Below, piece after piece: positions 45,227 through 54,349 of a stretch of 64,000 bases of DNA. The position numbers and the translations under genes are program-made. A model generated the notes under the pieces. That model did not search any database. It was not told the DNA's origin and worked only from the letters and a program-made list of their open reading frames with translations. Source of the DNA: JAGDZR01 sp049115695 (GTDB taxonomy: Bacteria; Bacteroidota; Bacteroidia; Cytophagales; Cyclobacteriaceae); NCBI GenBank assembly GCA_049115695.1, contig JAGDZR010000010.1, forward strand, positions 62,001-126,000. Direction: 5' to 3'. Each line of letters begins with the position of its first letter. Position 1 is the first letter of the stretch.

Positions 45227-46183
45227 TCAACCATGAATCTTCAATTTGCCTTTGACTCTTTTTAATACTGAATGAACCAGAAAAGTCAAATGAAATTGGA
45301 TCTGTTGAGCTGCGGCAACTGAACCAACAATTACTCCCAAACTTTTAATTTCCATCGGTGGCAAAGAGGATTGAACAGTGTACCATTTTGTCAAATCATC
45401 ATTTCTTCGCCATAAAAATTGTTTCAAGCTAATCATGTCATTGGCATAGAAATAGTTGATTTGTTGAAACCCTTCCTTAAACCGTCTTATTCGCTTTCCC
45501 CCTTTGTGTATTCTGGTATTGTTTGGACTAGACCTGAAGTAATTCAATTCTTCGCTAACAAAGCAAATTTTTTTATCCTGGATTATTTTGGCTATTGCCA
45601 ACCAATCCCCAGCCATTCTCATTTTCTTGACTTCCGAAGGTAGATTCATTGCATCTCTTCTAAAAACAACAGCGCTTGCATTTGGAATAACATTCTTTTT
45701 AAACAGGTACTTACTAATGAAAGAATTGCCGTTGAGAACAAAGTCGCTGGACCATAGTTGTACATCTAAATTGTCTGTCCATTCTTTGTTACTCTTAACA
45801 AAGTTGGAATGTTCATCTACAATGCTGCTTTGGCAATAACCCAAAGTTATTTGCTTGTCTTTACTCATCACAGCCACAATACTTTCCAAAAACATTGTAT
45901 CTGCATAATCATCACTTTCAGCCAACCAAATATATTCGCCAGAAGCTTCAGAAATGCCTTTTTCCCATTGAACAAATGTCGATCCTGAGTTAATCGTATT
46001 GAAAATGCAGGCAGTAACTTTTGGGTGGTTTCTATACTTTTGAAGTATTATCCGGCTGTTATCGGTTGAACAATCATCTAACAAAATCAGCTCAAAGTCC
46101 TGATATGTTTGATTAAGAATACTTTGAATTCTTTCTTCGAGATATGCTTCATGGTTATAATTAGGGAGAACTACTGAAACCAT
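45227..46183 (-). CDS. Glycosyltransferase family 2
   Basis: This 318-residue GT-A enzyme has VSVVLPNYNHEAYLEERI, LILLDDCSTDNS, STFVQWEKGISEASGEYIW and the metal site AESDDYAD. It resembles GT2 enzymes of O-antigen loci. It overlaps the upstream GT2 gene by 13 bp. Confidence 0.9.
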   Translation of the reverse strand: MVSVVLPNYNHEAYLEERIQSILNQTYQDFELILLDDCSTDNSRIILQKYRNHPKVTACIFNTINSGSTFVQWEKGISEASGEYIWLAESDDYADTMFLESIVAVMSKDKQITLGYCQSSIVDEHSNFVKSNKEWTDNLDVQLWSSDFVLNGNSFISKYLFKKNVIPNASAVVFRRDAMNLPSEVKKMRMAGDWLAIAKIIQDKKICFVSEELNYFRSSPNNTRIHKGGKRIRRFKEGFQQINYFYANDMISLKQFLWRRNDDLTKWYTVQSSLPPMEIKSLGVIVGSVAAAQQIQFHLTFLVHSVLKRVKGKLKIHG

Positions 46184-47244
46184 TTTCTAACTTTTAAAAT
46201 CAGAGCTCTGATCAATACATCAACAGAAGCGTGAGCACTTAAAAACTCAGGCCGATGAGCCATTGAGACGTACATCTTCTTGAGTCCTGAGATATCTCTT
46301 TCAATTGACCGAATTGATTCATCCGGGTAAATACCGTCCAAAAACTTCCTTAGATCGTCAGGTTTACACTGTTTACTTATTTCCTGAATCTCTCCGGCAA
46401 TCGATCTTAGCCGTTTGTTTATCATTAGATTACAAGCATCGATATTTCCATTTTTCTCGAAATATTCGCATACTAGTTTGTAAAGCCTAATAGTATCAAT
46501 AACACGTGCATTTCGAGACCGGCTTGACCATACACCTACGCCTTCTCTATACACCGCCATAACTTCAGGAAAGTATTTGATTTTCTTATCCTCTACATTT
46601 ATTGCATGCATAAAAAAATCACCATACGGAGCTCTCAATAATTCTTCAGGGACTTTTCTTAAGTTGTTTCTGAACAGCACGGTAGGTGTGTGAATAAAAT
46701 TCCCCTTTTCTAACAAATCATTAATATCAGTCACTTCATTAGGAACTTCTGTGATATCGTCATCTTTCAACATCCCATCCTTGTCCAGAATTTGAACTGC
46801 ATGAAAACATATATTGTAGTCAGCATTAGCTTCTAAAAAATCCACCTGCTTTTGCAGCTTTTTTGGGTCAGTCCAATAATCATCACCTTCGCATATGGCC
46901 ATATATTTTCCTCTAGAAGCTTCTATACACCTTCTGCCATTCGCCTTACTACCAACGTTATAGTCAGCGGTGATCACCCTAATTACTTCAGAATATTGCT
47001 CGGCATATTTGAACACACGTTCCCTTGTCCCATCTGTGCTATAGTCCTCACCAATTATAAATTCAATTGGAAAATCTGTTTCCTGTAATAAAACCCCTTC
47101 AATACATTTTTCAATGTATTCCGCATGTTGAAATGTAGATGTCCTTACAGTCACCATGGGTGTCGGAACTGCCTCCTTCACTTTATTAGGAAGTTCATAA
47201 GAATCTTGGACCCGTTTATCAATTTCTTCTAAGGACAATCCCAT
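46171..47244 (-). CDS. Glycosyltransferase family 2
   Basis: This enzyme has about 357 residues from ATG 47244; an in-frame TTG at 47268 would overlap the cyclase gene but is less likely. A GT2 domain (VTVRTSTFQHAEYIEKCI, IIGEDYSTDGT, metal site CEGDDYW) is followed by an approximately 140-residue helical C-terminal part. It is the first glycosyltransferase after the metabolic cassette and so ties that cassette to polysaccharide synthesis. Confidence 0.9.
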   Translation of the reverse strand: MGLSLEEIDKRVQDSYELPNKVKEAVPTPMVTVRTSTFQHAEYIEKCIEGVLLQETDFPIEFIIGEDYSTDGTRERVFKYAEQYSEVIRVITADYNVGSKANGRRCIEASRGKYMAICEGDDYWTDPKKLQKQVDFLEANADYNICFHAVQILDKDGMLKDDDITEVPNEVTDINDLLEKGNFIHTPTVLFRNNLRKVPEELLRAPYGDFFMHAINVEDKKIKYFPEVMAVYREGVGVWSSRSRNARVIDTIRLYKLVCEYFEKNGNIDACNLMINKRLRSIAGEIQEISKQCKPDDLRKFLDGIYPDESIRSIERDISGLKKMYVSMAHRPEFLSAHASVDVLIRALILKVRKWFQ

Positions 47245-47254
47245 GAATCTCGAT

Positions 47255-48262
47255 TTACACTGTTGCAATAGGGGTAACAGGAGAACCTACGGCACCCGTT
47301 AATCTCAATGGAGGAGCAGTTAAGAGGAATCTATTACGGTTATTTTCCGTAAGCCACCTAGCTAAATCAGCCAAATACCACAATTCACCTAAATGAATTC
47401 CTAATCTGAACAAGCATAGTTCGTGCAATGGTAGGTTCGAATTATTGCTACCGTCTGAGGCTTTTTTCCCTACTGCTTCGACGGCCAGATTATCTGATGC
47501 GATAGCTGCTATACCACTATCATCAATCCATTTAAGCAATTGCTTATCGAATCCATTTAAGACAGCACAGGCAGACTTTATTGATTCATCAGGAGCTCCA
47601 TTCATCCCCATGATCATCTGATCAAGACCTGTCCAAATACATAAAATATCTCCGGGTTCAATTTCGATTTGATTTTTTTCCAGAATTCTCATCAAATCAT
47701 CATAGCCAACTTCCTTCCTGGGGAATTCTCCAAACTCGCTATGTAAATCCACAAGGACTCCTCTTCCCTGAACACCGTGCTCAGCCATATTCTCAATGCC
47801 CAATTTGTCGGCTTTGGATTCCTCTTTATACTTGACATCCGATCCTGCCCTATACCCATTATAGTATACAGGTATTGGATTACCATCATCAAGGACATCA
47901 AAAAGCTTTCCCCTATGTGCTAAACTATCCCACTGAGTAGAGTATTGGGTATGAAGTAAGACTACATCATCAGAACCAAGATCGGTATTGTTGCGATCCA
48001 CCTTTGTCCATTGATAATTGAAATAGGGTTCCTCATTTCGAACAACCGGCTTTAAAATCGGGGGAAATCTAACTTTGTTGATTACCTGACCTCCAGGATA
48101 ATCGAGAGGTAGACTCAGGCAAAATGTAACACCCTCTTTTACCTCAGCTATCCCTTTCAATACCTGATTTCTATCTAATAAATTCAATCTGCCAATCTGA
48201 TCATCATCACCAAATTCTCCCCAGTTAGAACCTTGGGGTCTTTTCATCCATCTTTCGTTCAT
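47255..48262 (-). CDS. Cyclase-family (kynurenine-formamidase-like) hydrolase
   Basis: This 335-residue protein of the cyclase superfamily is longer than the roughly 210-aa kynurenine formamidases. The metal-site segment LHTQYSTQWDSLAHRG (103-118) keeps D112 and H116, but the two earlier His of HxGTHxD are Gln here (Q106, Q110). That matches a larger-subgroup variant with a QWD core. Enzymes of this fold hydrolyse amides, formamides or lactones. It is the last gene of the eight-gene metabolic cassette, 12 bp after the lyase gene. The substrate is unknown. Confidence 0.85.
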   Translation of the reverse strand: MNERWMKRPQGSNWGEFGDDDQIGRLNLLDRNQVLKGIAEVKEGVTFCLSLPLDYPGGQVINKVRFPPILKPVVRNEEPYFNYQWTKVDRNNTDLGSDDVVLLHTQYSTQWDSLAHRGKLFDVLDDGNPIPVYYNGYRAGSDVKYKEESKADKLGIENMAEHGVQGRGVLVDLHSEFGEFPRKEVGYDDLMRILEKNQIEIEPGDILCIWTGLDQMIMGMNGAPDESIKSACAVLNGFDKQLLKWIDDSGIAAIASDNLAVEAVGKKASDGSNNSNLPLHELCLFRLGIHLGELWYLADLARWLTENNRNRFLLTAPPLRLTGAVGSPVTPIATV

Positions 48263-48274
48263 TGCATTTCCAAT

Positions 48275-49621
48275 TTACATATTGCACGCTTTGGATACTT
48301 CTTCGATCATTCGCTGAGAGGACCCTAGGTAATTCAAAGGATTGATAAGTGCTTTTAATTCTTTATTTGTCAGCAATTCATCAATTTGAGAATTTTGATT
48401 GAGCGCCTCTTCTAAAGAAACTTTATTTTCAATGGCAAAGGCAGCAGCCTGATACAACACATCATGCGCAGTTTTTTTTCCAAGCTTCGGTGCAAGCCCC
48501 ATCATGATAGCTTCAGCCATTATTAACCCTCCGTTCAGTTTTAAATTTTCTGCCATACGCATCTCATCTACCACAAGATTTTCAAGTACGAACCTAGAGT
48601 GTTTCAATGAACCAGCGAATAAGACAAACGATTCAGGCAATATTACCCACTCTAAATGCATGGGTCCAACTGGACGTTCATGCTCCTGAATCATAGCTGT
48701 CAATTGACTACTTACAATTTCCCTTAGTTTTGTTCCAATAGCAATAATGGGTTCACAAGTAATTGGATTCCTTTTCTGAGGTAAAGTAGTGCTAGCTCCT
48801 CGTCCTGCTACAAAAGGCTCACTTAGTTCACCTATCTCAGTTCTCATCAGAATCGCCACTTCATTGGCTATTTTGCTTAATGTTGCTGCGACCAATGCTT
48901 GCCAAAAAACTAACTCGGCCCAACGATCTCTGGCTGTATGCCAAGTGATATTTGGTTGATCAAGTTCGAGAAAATCAAACATCTTCTTTTGAACTGACCA
49001 TCCCTGATCACCCAACGTTGCAAATGTTCCAACCGCACCTGCACATTGGCCCACCAAAAGTCGTTTTTTCAATTCAAGAAATCTTTCCCTATGGCGAAGT
49101 AATTCATCTAACCACACCGATACTTTATATCCAAGTGTAATTGGCGCAGCATGCTGCTGAAACGTTCTACCAGGCATTACTGTTTCCGTGTGATTTTCAG
49201 CAAGACGCCTTGTTGCAACAATGATCCCATCAAGATCATTCTCAATTAACGATAACCCTTCTTTTATCTGAAGGACCATGCCAGTATCTAAAACATCTTG
49301 GGTGGTAGCTCCATAATGAATCCATTTGGACGATTCAGAATCCATCAATCCAGTTAGCTGCTTCACAAAAGGAAGAATCGGAAATCCAACCCGATCAAAT
49401 TCCTCCTTCATCTTCACAATGTCAAAATCACCCACTGTGACTTGCTGAATCTTTTCTGCTATCCCTTCCGGTATAATTCCTAGTTGCTCTTGTGCTTTAG
49501 CCAGTGCCTGTTCCACAGCCAACCATGAAACCAAGCGGTTCTCATCTGAAAAAACCGTCCTCATTTCGGCTGTGCCAAACATGTCTTTATAGTAATCAGA
49601 ATCTAAAGTTGATGATGCCAT
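48275..49621 (-). CDS. Fumarase/aspartase-superfamily lyase (adenylosuccinate lyase / CMLE-like)
   Basis: This 448-residue protein has the three conserved regions of the superfamily: HYGATTQDVLDTG (102-114), the QQHAAP segment (155-160, general acid/base His) and the signature loop RGASTTLPQKRNP (274-286). It resembles PcaB (3-carboxymuconate cycloisomerase) and adenylosuccinate lyase. It is probably not the housekeeping PurB, given its place in the cassette directly after an ATP-grasp gene. Such lyases eliminate fumarate from succinyl-amino compounds or split C-N bonds of iminodisuccinate-type acids. The gene lies 1 bp after the ATP-grasp gene. Confidence 0.88.
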   Translation of the reverse strand: MASSTLDSDYYKDMFGTAEMRTVFSDENRLVSWLAVEQALAKAQEQLGIIPEGIAEKIQQVTVGDFDIVKMKEEFDRVGFPILPFVKQLTGLMDSESSKWIHYGATTQDVLDTGMVLQIKEGLSLIENDLDGIIVATRRLAENHTETVMPGRTFQQHAAPITLGYKVSVWLDELLRHRERFLELKKRLLVGQCAGAVGTFATLGDQGWSVQKKMFDFLELDQPNITWHTARDRWAELVFWQALVAATLSKIANEVAILMRTEIGELSEPFVAGRGASTTLPQKRNPITCEPIIAIGTKLREIVSSQLTAMIQEHERPVGPMHLEWVILPESFVLFAGSLKHSRFVLENLVVDEMRMAENLKLNGGLIMAEAIMMGLAPKLGKKTAHDVLYQAAAFAIENKVSLEEALNQNSQIDELLTNKELKALINPLNYLGSSQRMIEEVSKACNM

Positions 49622-49622
49622 A

Positions 49623-50864
49623 TTAATAGATATCTTTTCTCATTACTGGAGTTCCGTTCAAGTCGAAAATCTCCAGATACTTATTTGCTTTTTCTAATTT
49701 TTCTAGCAGCTCATCTTGAGTTTTGCCTTTAACAGTGAAAACTCCCACCCTGTTGTTGCTGGATATGTCTTCTCCTAATTCCACCCCTTTTGTCTTGTAG
49801 ATTTTCATGTACTCAATAGTTCCATTATCAATGAGTTCTTGCCAATTTTTAACATGACCAAACCTACATGGCTCAACATATAAATAGTTATCTGCTAACA
49901 TGAATTTGGGTTCGTTGAATTCTGGTTTTACTTCCCTTCCAAGGAAAGAATCAATAGCAGCATTGATGATATCAAATCCAGTTGCTAACTCAATGATCTG
50001 ATAATTATCTCCTCCTCCAATACGCGGGGCAAACTCAAGCACATTAATTTCTCCTGTAGTATCATTATAAATTGCCTGAATCAATAATGGTGTGTTTTTT
50101 AAATGAAAAGCTTTGGCAATTTGAACAGCAACTTCCACTAACCGTTTTTGTACATCTCGAGACAGTGTAGCCGGCCAAAATGAACCATAAATCTGTTGTA
50201 TCGTGTCACGCGAGTTGTCAATTTTGCGCCGCTCTCTCGACATAATCAAATGTGCTTCATCATTTGAAATGTAGAAATCAAGTCCAATTTCTCGACCTGT
50301 TACAAACTCTTCTACCACAGCTTTTTTCCCTCTGCTTATCTTAAAAGCACTTTTAAGATACTCATTCGTCTCGTTTAAATTATTTGCTTTCCTTACGCCT
50401 TTGGAGCTGTTGCTATCACTAGGTTTGACAACAACTGGAAAGGTCAGGTCTTTCAGATTGGTCTTCTCATGAGCAGTTAAGGTTACAAATTTTGAAGTCG
50501 GAATATCATGTTCCAGCATAATTCTCTTCATGAGAACTTTGTCGGAAACGTTTAGTGAAGTTTGATAGCTGTAAGGTGCATACAACTCAAGCTGCTCCAG
50601 TACATAACAGGCTGTTACATTTGCCTGATCAATACAAGCGCTGATGACTAATGAAGCACTGTATAGCCGGGCTAACTTCAGTACAATATCCTGATCCAAG
50701 GTGCTTTTTTGCAGGTGCTCGTCGCAATTCTCTTTGGCTGGAGGTTCCTCGGTATAATCAACCAAAACAACCTTGAATCCTCTTCCTTTTAATAGGTCTA
50801 CTAATCTTTTATGCGGAAAAGTACCTCCTAAAACAAGTGCTACAGGCAAATTATTCTTCGACAT
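49623..50864 (-). CDS. ATP-grasp ligase
   Basis: This 413-residue protein has an N-terminal pre-ATP-grasp Rossmann domain (VALVLGG). The ATP-grasp core includes VVVKPSDSNSSKGV (K147), VEEFVTGREIG (E185, E186) and the metal-binding EFAPRIGGG (E277, R281). These ligases activate a carboxylate as acyl-phosphate and join it to an amine. The gene overlaps the decarboxylase gene by 14 bp and is 1 bp from the lyase gene, so the three are translated as a set. The substrate pair is unknown; joining an acid to an amino acid or an amino sugar is the natural guess. Confidence 0.9.
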   Translation of the reverse strand: MSKNNLPVALVLGGTFPHKRLVDLLKGRGFKVVLVDYTEEPPAKENCDEHLQKSTLDQDIVLKLARLYSASLVISACIDQANVTACYVLEQLELYAPYSYQTSLNVSDKVLMKRIMLEHDIPTSKFVTLTAHEKTNLKDLTFPVVVKPSDSNSSKGVRKANNLNETNEYLKSAFKISRGKKAVVEEFVTGREIGLDFYISNDEAHLIMSRERRKIDNSRDTIQQIYGSFWPATLSRDVQKRLVEVAVQIAKAFHLKNTPLLIQAIYNDTTGEINVLEFAPRIGGGDNYQIIELATGFDIINAAIDSFLGREVKPEFNEPKFMLADNYLYVEPCRFGHVKNWQELIDNGTIEYMKIYKTKGVELGEDISSNNRVGVFTVKGKTQDELLEKLEKANKYLEIFDLNGTPVMRKDIY

Positions 50865-52002
50865 CTGCTTTTAATAATGAATTTGTGAATAGCTCTTTGA
50901 GCTCGTTGGTGTCTACTCTGAGAGGAGGCATGTCTTGCCTCATTCCCTTACGAATATGTAGGTCGATTAAGACAGGCCCGTTATTATCTTTCTGTTTGTC
51001 CAAAAATTCCGTGAGCTCTTTTTTTGTTGAAATTGGACGTCCTGGAGTCGTATAACCGGCACCTTCAGCCAATTTACAATAATCAAACCTATGTCCCACT
51101 GACTCCTGACCTCCTACAGACTCATGGACTCCATTGTTCAACACAACATGGATATAGTTCCTAAGGTCTGCCCGCCCATTAACAGGAATAGACCCAAGAT
51201 GCATGAGCGCCCCTGCATCGCCATCAAGACAGACCACAAGTCTATTTCTCTGGGCTATATTAATTCCAGCGGCTATTGAAGAAGCATGTCCCATAGCTCC
51301 AACGTTCAAAAAATCGAATTGGTGGCTTTGTTCCTTATATTCTCTTATTGCATGAAGTTCTCGAGTGGCTCTTCCTGTTGTTGCTACATATAGTGTATCT
51401 GATGGCAATTTGTCTATTAGAGCAACTATTGCCTTCTCTCGACTCAATTCATATTGGCTAGGTTGCTTACTTAAGTCTTCTTTCTCTCCCTTTTCGAACA
51501 CACCCTTTTTTGCGATCAATGCCACCGGACTTCTTGTGCTTTTTGCTGTTTCCAGTGCCCATTTAGTAGATTCCAATGACTTGGTATCATCCTGATCTAG
51601 CACCTTATAAGGTATATCCAGAAGATCTAGAATTTTCGGTGTTACTTCACCTTGTTTCTTATGCTGTGGCCAATCATTAACTGCTGGATCTCCTCTCCAT
51701 CCAATAATTAAAATCAAAGGAACTGAGCTGACTTCCTTGTTTGTCAAAGACAACAATGGATTCAAGGTATTTCCCATCCCTGAATTTTGAAGATAAACAA
51801 GAGGAATAGTGTTGGTAGCTAAATGATAGCCTGCCGCCAAGGCTACAGCATTACCTTCGTTCGCAGCAATAACATGTCTTTCCTTTGGCCAGTTGGTTTG
51901 AATATGAAGACATAATTCGTTCAATAACGTATCTGGCACACCTGATATGAACTCAACCCCACCACTGGCTATTATGTTTTCAAATGATTTCAAGTTTAGC
52001 AT
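50851..52002 (-). CDS. Phosphonopyruvate/sulfopyruvate decarboxylase-like TPP enzyme
   Basis: This 383-residue single-chain ThDP enzyme has the activating Glu (E49, in ANEGNAV), YLQNSGMGN (70-78) and the ThDP/Mg motif LDGDAGALMHLG (259-270) with N289/N290 in VVLNNGVHESVGG. The ESVGGQESVGHRFDY region is characteristic of phosphonopyruvate decarboxylases. It should convert a 3-substituted pyruvate to the matching aldehyde. No PEP mutase gene is in the window, so the true substrate may be sulfopyruvate or another oxo acid. An aldo-keto reductase is encoded two genes upstream. Confidence 0.9.
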   Translation of the reverse strand: MLNLKSFENIIASGGVEFISGVPDTLLNELCLHIQTNWPKERHVIAANEGNAVALAAGYHLATNTIPLVYLQNSGMGNTLNPLLSLTNKEVSSVPLILIIGWRGDPAVNDWPQHKKQGEVTPKILDLLDIPYKVLDQDDTKSLESTKWALETAKSTRSPVALIAKKGVFEKGEKEDLSKQPSQYELSREKAIVALIDKLPSDTLYVATTGRATRELHAIREYKEQSHQFDFLNVGAMGHASSIAAGINIAQRNRLVVCLDGDAGALMHLGSIPVNGRADLRNYIHVVLNNGVHESVGGQESVGHRFDYCKLAEGAGYTTPGRPISTKKELTEFLDKQKDNNGPVLIDLHIRKGMRQDMPPLRVDTNELKELFTNSLLKADVEE

Positions 52003-52024
52003 ACTTTCTAATCAGTTAGATTTT

Positions 52025-53374
52025 TCAGAGAATTGAAGAAATGGTAACAGAATCATCATCAAGATTCCATGCAGAATTTAAAACGTCATGAGTCCTCTTA
52101 CTTGTCAAACCAGCAAAACGAGCAAGTCCAATAAATTTGTCGAACAATTCTTCATTCGTCAATGGAAGACTCGGTTCACCTTTAGGATTCTCAATTAAAT
52201 GAGACAAAATTTTACCATCATTCATGTTAAGAGTTACTTTGGCCATACTTTTTTTCGGAAACTCTTGGGTCATTTGTTCATCGACTTTTACAACGACTTT
52301 TTTAGTAAGCAACTCAACTTCATTGTTATTGATATAATCATCAGAAAACTCGTTGATGCTTGCATTACCAGAATGAAGTGTGACCCCTATACTATATGGG
52401 ATACTCATTTTCGCCGATGAGACATTATTAATGTCAACGTGATCATGACCTTTCACAGCCCATTTATATGTGAGAACTTCAATGTCTTTAATCATACTGC
52501 TATCGAACTTATGCTCCTTCATCAGGAATAGAATAGCATCAATTGAGGGATGGCAATACCTGCATGCAGCATATGGCTTCACATAAACCTGTTGGATAGC
52601 AAGGCTTTCTGGCTCAAATTCGGTCAAAAAAGAAGGGTCAAATTCAGTGGACATCAACTTAAAAAAGCCTCGATCTCCACTAAACACATCAAATGGGGAA
52701 GTGTATTGAGCATGTCCAATTGAACTAGCAGAAACGCCATTTAGTGCTGCATAGCCCACATTGTATGGTTTAAGTTGAGATTGATCTTCCAGCACTTTCA
52801 AAGAACCTCCTACCGAAGTGGTTGCAGCAGCGAGACAAGACATCAATTGTTCCTTGGAAAAGGATAGCATTATACCTATGGCCATAGCTGCTCCAATTGC
52901 TCCACAAGTTGCAGTTGCGTGATAACCTAGTTCCTTGTGACTTGGTTGTATGGCCTTTGCTATTCTAACGCAGACTTCATACCCGGTGATTAATCCGTGT
53001 AAGAATTTCTTTCCGGTCACTTTGTTTTTTTCGGCAACAGGAAGAAGTGCAGACAAAATAGGTGCTCCTGGATGTACAATGCCCGATATAACCCCATCAT
53101 CGAGTTCAGCGACATGGGAATGGATACCATTTATAAAAGCTGCATTAAGCAGGCTGGTCTTCTCTAAACTACCAATAATACTAGACGCGCCTTCATCGTC
53201 CAAGAATGCCATCAATTTGTTACTTCTATCCCTATTCATTGCAGCCCCCGCATAAGTTGCACCCAAATAATCTATAAGACATCTCTTGGACTGAATATAT
53301 ATACCATCATCAAACGACTGTGAACTGAATTCGAGAATTCCTTCTACAAAAGAATCGGCAATACTGTTACTCAT
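52025..53374 (-). CDS. MmgE/PrpD-family protein
   Basis: This 449-residue protein matches the MmgE/PrpD family along its length (HSHVAELDDGVISGIVHPGAPI, TGYEVCVRIAKA, KPYAACRYCHPSIDA). The family holds 2-methylcitrate dehydratase and also iminodisuccinate epimerase. Together with the C-N-lyase-type gene in this cassette, the epimerase precedent is of interest. No prpB or prpC is present, so propionate catabolism is unlikely. It lies 3 bp after the aldo-keto reductase gene. Confidence 0.9.
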   Translation of the reverse strand: MSNSIADSFVEGILEFSSQSFDDGIYIQSKRCLIDYLGATYAGAAMNRDRSNKLMAFLDDEGASSIIGSLEKTSLLNAAFINGIHSHVAELDDGVISGIVHPGAPILSALLPVAEKNKVTGKKFLHGLITGYEVCVRIAKAIQPSHKELGYHATATCGAIGAAMAIGIMLSFSKEQLMSCLAAATTSVGGSLKVLEDQSQLKPYNVGYAALNGVSASSIGHAQYTSPFDVFSGDRGFFKLMSTEFDPSFLTEFEPESLAIQQVYVKPYAACRYCHPSIDAILFLMKEHKFDSSMIKDIEVLTYKWAVKGHDHVDINNVSSAKMSIPYSIGVTLHSGNASINEFSDDYINNNEVELLTKKVVVKVDEQMTQEFPKKSMAKVTLNMNDGKILSHLIENPKGEPSLPLTNEELFDKFIGLARFAGLTSKRTHDVLNSAWNLDDDSVTISSIL

Positions 53375-53377
53375 TAT

Positions 53378-54343
53378 TTAACTTGATGGTTTACCCTTGG
53401 CGCCAATGTATTTGAAATAGCTTGGGCAATCTGCTCTCACTGCCTCCCAAGCGCTGTTAAAAGCAGTGACTATATTATCTGGAAGAATCCCATTCTTGAG
53501 TGATTTCACGTTCGAAACAAGTTGTTCAATTTTGGAAACGCCTACAAGGATTCCATCGCCTTGAGCATGATCTATTTTAGAATGGAAAGCCAACCACCGC
53601 AATGCTACCTCAAACAACGGCAAGTTTTCTTTTGAACATTCACTATGAAGAATCTGCAATGCCTCGAAATATGACTCTTTCCAATATCTATTCTTATAAT
53701 TTGGCCTTAGGAGAAACCTCCCATCCTTTGGGTCTTCTGAAAAGACCTTGTGTTTACCTGACAAAAGACCACCTGCCAATGGATTATAAGCGTAAAATCT
53801 TATCCCAAAGTCACGGATGGCAGGAAATAATTCATCCTCAATATTCCTGCTAAGTCCGTTGTACATCCCTTGATAAACAGTTGGTTTAAGCCAATTATGC
53901 TTGTCACAGAGATGATATACCTTCACCACTTCCCATGCAGGAAAATTGCTAAGCCCCAATTCTTTGATTTTACCCTGTTCGAAGAGTTCATTTATTGCTT
54001 CCAAAGCTCCCTCAACTGCGGTTACCGGATCGGGGAAATGTAAGTATAACAAATCAACACTATCACGATTCATTCTATTAAGTGATTCGTTAAATTGGTA
54101 GTCGACTGCCTCTGCGTCTAACCGGCCCGAAATCCGAGGGTTTATTTTGGTGGCAATGTTTACATCAAAACCAGATAGAATGTTACCCAAGATCCTTTCT
54201 GTTTCCCCCTCATTATAGACAAAGGCAGAATCAATTTCTGTATTACCGTCATTAACAAAAGTTTCAACAAGCTTTCTGCTTTCCGATTCATCAATCTGAG
54301 GTCCAAAAGTCATGGTCCCCAGGATTATTTTGAAATTTTCCAA
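53378..54343 (-). CDS. Aldo-keto reductase (AKR7/aflatoxin aldehyde reductase-like), TTG start
   Basis: This 321-residue (beta/alpha)8 NADPH reductase has the catalytic tetrad D38, Y43, K66 and H102 (IDSAFVYN ... TKINPR ... LYLHFPD), and YQGMYNGLSR and YNPLAGGLLSGKH as in AKR7. It probably reduces an aldehyde formed by the decarboxylase in this cassette (inference). TTG 54343 is the start: an in-frame TAA lies just upstream and the first ATG is inside the first strand. It follows the HpcH-like gene by 6 bp. Confidence 0.9.
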   Translation of the reverse strand: MENFKIILGTMTFGPQIDESESRKLVETFVNDGNTEIDSAFVYNEGETERILGNILSGFDVNIATKINPRISGRLDAEAVDYQFNESLNRMNRDSVDLLYLHFPDPVTAVEGALEAINELFEQGKIKELGLSNFPAWEVVKVYHLCDKHNWLKPTVYQGMYNGLSRNIEDELFPAIRDFGIRFYAYNPLAGGLLSGKHKVFSEDPKDGRFLLRPNYKNRYWKESYFEALQILHSECSKENLPLFEVALRWLAFHSKIDHAQGDGILVGVSKIEQLVSNVKSLKNGILPDNIVTAFNSAWEAVRADCPSYFKYIGAKGKPSS

Positions 54344-54349
54344 AATGTC

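Noticed and set aside
47245..47268. TTG start of the GT2 gene overlapping the cyclase gene
   Set aside because: ATG 47244 is in frame and leaves a normal 10-bp gap; the extra eight residues add no GT2 feature.
48275..49621. Housekeeping adenylosuccinate lyase PurB
   Set aside because: The gene is embedded between an ATP-grasp and a cyclase gene in a capsule operon, and its signature loop RGASTTLPQKRNP is closer to the PcaB-like branch; no purine genes are near.
52025..53374. Methylcitrate-cycle PrpD
   Set aside because: No prpB, prpC or acnD is present; the family has other activities and the context is biosynthetic.
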